Shown: piece by piece, positions 59,982 through 64,000 of the stretch
Layout of the letters: every line of letters begins with the position of its first letter
Position numbering within the stretch: position 1 is the stretch's first letter
DNA from: Ceraceosorus guamensis
Lineage: Eukaryota; Basidiomycota; Exobasidiomycetes; Ceraceosorales; Ceraceosoraceae
DNA length: 64,000 nucleotides
Assembly (NCBI RefSeq): GCF_003144195.1
Contig: NW_020290033.1
Coordinates: 1-64,000, forward strand
Reading direction: 5' to 3'
Program-made: the position numbers and the translations under genes
Notes under the pieces: generated by a model
Seen by the model: the letters and a program-made list of their open reading frames with translations, nothing else
What the model was told of the DNA's origin: nothing
Database searches by the model: none

Positions 59982-62900
59982 CTAAGGCGGCGGCGCATTC
60001 TGTGAAATGATGCTGGCGTGCTGTGAACGCAAAGCAGGACTAGGAAGACCAAGAGAGACGAGCTCCGGTAATTGACCTCTCGGTGAGTCGCCCAGTCTGC
60101 CGCTGACAGGTCTCGAATGCCCATGCAGGTCAAGCAATCTGCCCTTTGAATATGCAGGCGACGTCGATGGAAGCCCCTGCTCGCGCTCGGGGTACGCATT
60201 TTCGGGTAGGCGAGCCGCGCCTGGAGCGACGTTCATGATGGCTCTTGAGCTGCTCAAGTGCGCCAAGGACAACACTGTTCCGTCGTCTGATACCTCTGCG
60301 TAAGCTTGTCGTGAAGGCGGTTTCGGGAAATCGAGCAAGGCGAATGAGGTACCCGTCGACGTGACGGTGGCCATTGTCGCAGAAGAGACGGGCCTGGCTG
60401 GTGGCGGGCTCACCAAGGCGGGCTGGCGCTCTGCACGATCTCGCACCGGGCGAGAGGGTCTTTCGGCAATAGCAGATCGCTGGTGAAGCGTCTCCGCCTC
60501 GCTATCGGAGCTGCCTCCATCAGCTGACCGGCGAACATATTCTTCTGCCGTCTTGAAAGATGTTCTCGAGTCCACCGTGGAGGCTAGTATGCTCTCACTG
60601 TAAGGCGTGCTCCGACTCGTCTGGCGCATCTCTGCCCGAAGAGAAGGCGCCTCAGCGATCAAGACCTCTTCATTGCTCGCAGGTGGCGACGAAACGGTGA
60701 TCGGCCTCAAAGGCTCTCGCCGCAGCTCCCACCCTAAAGGCGTCACCATCCGCTCGGGGCTGTCGTGAGCGGCAGTGGCCGCGGAAGCGACATCATCAGC
60801 GGCCTCCGAGCCCTCGCCTGCGGGCATTGGGCCTGCCAGACCCATGAGAGCCAGACGAGTGGCTAACAGAGGATCATTCTGTTTGCGCTTGGCGTGGTCC
60901 TGACGCCGCCGCTCTTCGCGCTTCTGCTCCTTTTCGCGATGCCTTTTCTCGCGATCGGCCTGTTCTTGGCGCATGGCTTGCGCGGCTTCTTCGCTCGTTG
61001 CAAACGACTTTCCTCTCCTCAATGAACCTTTACTGCGCGAGCGGTCGTGCCCTTCTTCTCGCCGAGAAGTCCTCTCAGGCCGCTTCTCGAAGCGCGAGCC
61101 CCCATCACCACCACCACGGCGGGACTTTGTGGGCGACTCGATCGTCGCGCGAGTGGATGCTGTGTCGTGGGCGTCGGCTGCGCCTTTGCTGTCGTGGCTG
61201 CCACAGTCGCTTAGAGGGCCAGCGCTAGCAGACTTTCTCAAAGTGTCCAAGCGCAATAGTGTCGCTGGCGCATTCTTCTCCTGAGAGGGGACCTCTGCTC
61301 GGAAAGTAAAAGTGCCCTCACGCAAGTTGCCGCTCTGGGAGGGGCGAAGAGTGCGGGCAGTCTCCAGAGCACGTTCATCTTGATTGGCGCTATTTGTTTG
61401 GGAAGCCATGCCGTGTCTGCGACCTTTTGAAGTGTTGCGCTTGCCACTTATTCTTAAACTCGGCGCAGGTGGCAGCGCAGGCAAAGACGGCAGAGCCTTG
61501 CTCGTCGGAAGGCCCGACAGAGCAGCAGGCCCGCGCGTAGGCGTCTTGGGCACGTACACGCTGCTAGACATGGGCTGCGAACGCGACCGTCGTACGCGTT
61601 TGGAGGGCGCCTTACCCAGCCTTGCAGCCTCGTCCAACGTTACCTGTGTCGGCGCAGATCGTTGCACCTGCCTGCTCGGCTGATTTGGCGAGCGTAAAGA
61701 GGGACTCTGGGTAGGACCCAATATCACTTGGTCCGGTGCCTCTGGACTATGCGCAGTGGTGCTTGGCGATCCACCAGGCGTAGGGGCGGTAGCACCATGT
61801 CTAGCTGTGCGACACGCCTCCAGCTGCGGTGCCTGCCAGATTCGAGGCACTGCACTGCCCGAGCTAGCAGCGTTGCCGGCCCACTCCGCAACCTTGGCTC
61901 GTCCAAGAGGTACAGCTGCCATCCGTCGCGCCTGCGAGACCTGCGCATCGAGCGCGGACGTGTCTGTCGCGCCTGCATCGCTCTCTTGTGTGCTTGCACG
62001 CTTGGATCGACCACCAGCGGATAGAGTAGTCGAAGTGCGTTTATGGCGAGCAACTCTGCCATGATCGACATTGCCGAAACGCAACTCTGCAAGTTCGTCG
62101 ACAGGAGATGTCCTCGCATCCTCTTCTAAGCCTTGTTGCATGTGCATGCGCCGAATGTTGGCCGCGTGCGCTTGCGCTGGCGTCAGCTCGGGCACCGGCG
62201 GAGTACCGTTACGTGATTCCCGATCCGGACTAGAGCGAGGACTCTGTACATCCCGTGTGCTCGACGGAGCACTATTTGACCTTGTGCCTGGTGGTCGAAA
62301 GAACAGGCTGGCCTCCTCGCCCTCAGTTTCGGTGTCTACCACCAAACGTCGAAGTTTCATGATCGGCGTGTCGCCTCCGTCAGTGTCTGTGCTGATGAGG
62401 CTGTAGGGCCGCATATCTGTCCTGGCCGAGCCATTGCTGCGTTCAGCTGCCCATTGATGTGGTGTCGGAGCGTCGGGCCGTCGTCGCGAGTGGATCGTTC
62501 CCGGAGTGTCTCTGCCATCGGAGCCATCGATTTCGCTCCCTGTCCCCTCCCACTTCCATGCCGACAAGTCGGCCACGAATGCTCGGCCGCGGCGCAGAGA
62601 GTCGGCGCCGCCAGACTGACCCTCAAGAGACGACTTCGCATCCGCGGACGCCGCCTCGCGCGCTGCAACTCTGTCGTTTCTTTCGTCGAAAGTGAGTCCG
62701 AGCCCATCAAACTTTTGATCCGCACCTTGGCGTCTTCGTGGCGTCACGTCTTGCAGAGCTTGCAAAGACGCACGAGGCGTAGCCTGTGTGTCTGCTTGCA
62801 GGGGAATCTGATCACTGAGAAGGGCAGTAGATGAAGCTTCATCTGGTATCATCTGACCCTTTGCGGTCCCTTCGCTGGTTCTGCGACTGCCAGGTACGGA

Positions 62901-64000
62901 CATGTTCGGGCTCGAAAGCGGAGAAACCCCTGCCTGTCTCATCAAAGCGCGCGGGTCGAGAGGTCCAGCAAGATCGGGAGTCTCCAGAAAGCGTGGGGGC
63001 GCTCTGCGTCTGTTAGACGGGGACGAGCCTGCGGTTTGCAGGCCGGCTTTGGTGTCATGCGACGATGAGCGCGGGAGAGTCGACCTGTGCCCCAAAAGCC
63101 TGGCGGAGTCCAGAGACCGACCCCGCGGCAGAGGAGCGCGCTTGTGAGCCTCATGATCGTCGGGAGCTTCAACCCAGCCGTCGATCGAGCTGCTTCTTGC
63201 TGCAGGCACACCCTCGCGCGATGTCCGTTGCACACGAACCGCTTCTTCGTCTGACAATTCCTCTTTTTCTTCGTCGCTCGCTCTGCGCTGAGGTGCACGC
63301 CAAGAGTCGATTTCCGGCGTAAGTGGCATTCGCTCCTCTTGGGCGCGCAAGTGAGGAGCTCTCAAGCGCAGACTCAATTTGCGGCGGTGGCTTGCAGCGT
63401 CAGAGCGAGTGCCATCATCTGAGGTGCCCGCATTTGCTGCTAGATCCCCAAAGCCAAAAAAGGACATTCTGCCTGGGCTGGTGGGATTTGATGTGGTACC
63501 TGTTCGCCTTGCGAAGCTCAAGCTCCGCAAACGCGCAGGGAACGCAGTACGAATGGAGCTGGCGCTGTGCGCTTGCTGATGAGTGGGCGCTGAATGAGGG
63601 GTGTCGTACGAAGCCATCTGAGCGGTAGAGGGCGGCGCATCGGCATTTGAAGCTATGAAGAGCGATCCGAACCTTCCGGCCAGGCTCGTGCGCCTCCTTC
63701 GCTCCTGGACCGAGCCAAGCGAGCTCGTTTGAGATGGACGTTGGCGCGGCTGCGAAGGACCAGAAGCGGTGGATCGCAAATCAGGGTCAGATTTCAGCGC
63801 TGATTGCTGGAGAGCAGCGACATCTACCACAGGGACAGATTTGCTGGGGCCATGAGAGCCTTGCGTGGAGCGCTTTCCTTCGGCCGAGGGGCCAGCTTGC
63901 GAGGTTGTCGGCTCCTGCGACCCCTTTGCGGAGACGATCGAGCTTCGAAGTGGGAACTCAAAGGTTCGCACTGATGCGTCCTTCTCGACCGGCCCAGAGG
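59982..64000 (-). CDS. Large disordered Ser/Arg-rich protein, 5' end beyond window
   Basis: One frame is open without interruption from the right edge to a stop at 59982, over 1330 residues. No start codon within the window is convincing: the frame stays open to the edge, so the gene is partial. I recognise no domain. The sequence is low-complexity, rich in Ser, Arg, Ala and Pro, with many RRxS/SxR phosphosite-like motifs (e.g. RRTSLAGRFGSLF, RRKLSLRLRAPHLR). It has one highly charged helical stretch (ADREKRHREKEQKREERRRQ) followed by NDPLLATRLALMGLAG. Such proteins in fungi are often cytoskeletal, polarity or signalling scaffolds, but no function can be assigned. Dinucleotide and codon use match the neighbouring genes, and the 4-kb frame without a stop makes it real coding sequence. 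Confidence 0.75.
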   Translation of the reverse strand, partial: SGPVEKDASVRTFEFPLRSSIVSAKGSQEPTTSQAGPSAEGKRSTQGSHGPSKSVPVVDVAALQQSALKSDPDLRSTASGPSQPRQRPSQTSSLGSVQERRRRTSLAGRFGSLFIASNADAPPSTAQMASYDTPHSAPTHQQAHSASSIRTAFPARLRSLSFARRTGTTSNPTSPGRMSFFGFGDLAANAGTSDDGTRSDAASHRRKLSLRLRAPHLRAQEERMPLTPEIDSWRAPQRRASDEEKEELSDEEAVRVQRTSREGVPAARSSSIDGWVEAPDDHEAHKRAPLPRGRSLDSARLLGHRSTLPRSSSHDTKAGLQTAGSSPSNRRRAPPRFLETPDLAGPLDPRALMRQAGVSPLSSPNMSVPGSRRTSEGTAKGQMIPDEASSTALLSDQIPLQADTQATPRASLQALQDVTPRRRQGADQKFDGLGLTFDERNDRVAAREAASADAKSSLEGQSGGADSLRRGRAFVADLSAWKWEGTGSEIDGSDGRDTPGTIHSRRRPDAPTPHQWAAERSNGSARTDMRPYSLISTDTDGGDTPIMKLRRLVVDTETEGEEASLFFRPPGTRSNSAPSSTRDVQSPRSSPDRESRNGTPPVPELTPAQAHAANIRRMHMQQGLEEDARTSPVDELAELRFGNVDHGRVARHKRTSTTLSAGGRSKRASTQESDAGATDTSALDAQVSQARRMAAVPLGRAKVAEWAGNAASSGSAVPRIWQAPQLEACRTARHGATAPTPGGSPSTTAHSPEAPDQVILGPTQSPSLRSPNQPSRQVQRSAPTQVTLDEAARLGKAPSKRVRRSRSQPMSSSVYVPKTPTRGPAALSGLPTSKALPSLPALPPAPSLRISGKRNTSKGRRHGMASQTNSANQDERALETARTLRPSQSGNLREGTFTFRAEVPSQEKNAPATLLRLDTLRKSASAGPLSDCGSHDSKGAADAHDTASTRATIESPTKSRRGGGDGGSRFEKRPERTSRREEGHDRSRSKGSLRRGKSFATSEEAAQAMRQEQADREKRHREKEQKREERRRQDHAKRKQNDPLLATRLALMGLAGPMPAGEGSEAADDVASAATAAHDSPERMVTPLGWELRREPLRPITVSSPPASNEEVLIAEAPSLRAEMRQTSRSTPYSESILASTVDSRTSFKTAEEYVRRSADGGSSDSEAETLHQRSAIAERPSRPVRDRAERQPALVSPPPARPVSSATMATVTSTGTSFALLDFPKPPSRQAYAEVSDDGTVLSLAHLSSSRAIMNVAPGAARLPENAYPEREQGLPSTSPAYSKGRLLDLHGHSRPVSGRLGDSPRGQLPELVSLGLPSPALRSQHASIISQNAPPP

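Overview
The window looks like nuclear DNA of a basidiomycete fungus, most likely of the smut lineage (Ustilaginomycotina). It is GC-rich and gene-dense. Introns are short (about 58-215 bases) with GTGAGT-type donors and CTNA-type branch points. Two tRNA genes carry canonical introns, and a ~10-base word related to GAGTCACGAGT recurs between genes. The lineage is an inference; the genus cannot be read from this sequence.

Layout. 1-322 is a stretch almost without CpG, unlike everything after it. A spliced tRNA-Arg(CCT) follows. Then come PSF3 (GINS replication subunit, +), an SDR/FabG-like reductase with a probable mitochondrial presequence (-), VID27 (-) divergent from RRP15 (+, 60S biogenesis), and a large Zn2Cys6 transcription factor (-). 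After 2.3 kb of non-coding DNA lie a secreted type-B carboxylesterase (+) and TPS2 trehalose-6-phosphate phosphatase (-). Next are an unrecognised coiled-coil protein (+), a TMEM14-family membrane protein (+), and a 53-residue YABBY/HMG-like protein (-) built from four tiny exons. A non-coding region of 2.8 kb holds a 134-base imperfect palindrome. A MYST histone acetyltransferase with double PHD finger (+) and a secreted double-psi beta-barrel protein (-) follow. A 3.6-kb microsatellite-bearing gap then leads to phospholipase D (PLD1/SPO14 type, +), convergent with a CUE-domain protein (-). The last part holds mitochondrial citrate synthase (+), an unrecognised secreted protein (+), tRNA-Thr(AGT), a roadblock/LC7 dynein light chain (+), a secreted lysozyme-fold candidate (-), and a large disordered protein running off the right edge (-).

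The genes are mostly unrelated housekeeping functions, as expected of a eukaryotic chromosome arm: replication, ribosome assembly, chromatin, lipid signalling, carbon metabolism and stress. There is no operon logic and no recognisable biosynthetic cluster. No transposon, virus-derived element or CRISPR array was recognised. Exon models were built by hand from splice consensus, reading-frame continuity and conserved family residues. Every multi-exon model listed closes in frame. The most unusual items are the lone-ATG exon plus 13-base microexon of the TMEM14 gene, the 53-residue YABBY/HMG-like gene, the long hairpin-forming palindrome at 30643-30776, and the CpG-free left edge.
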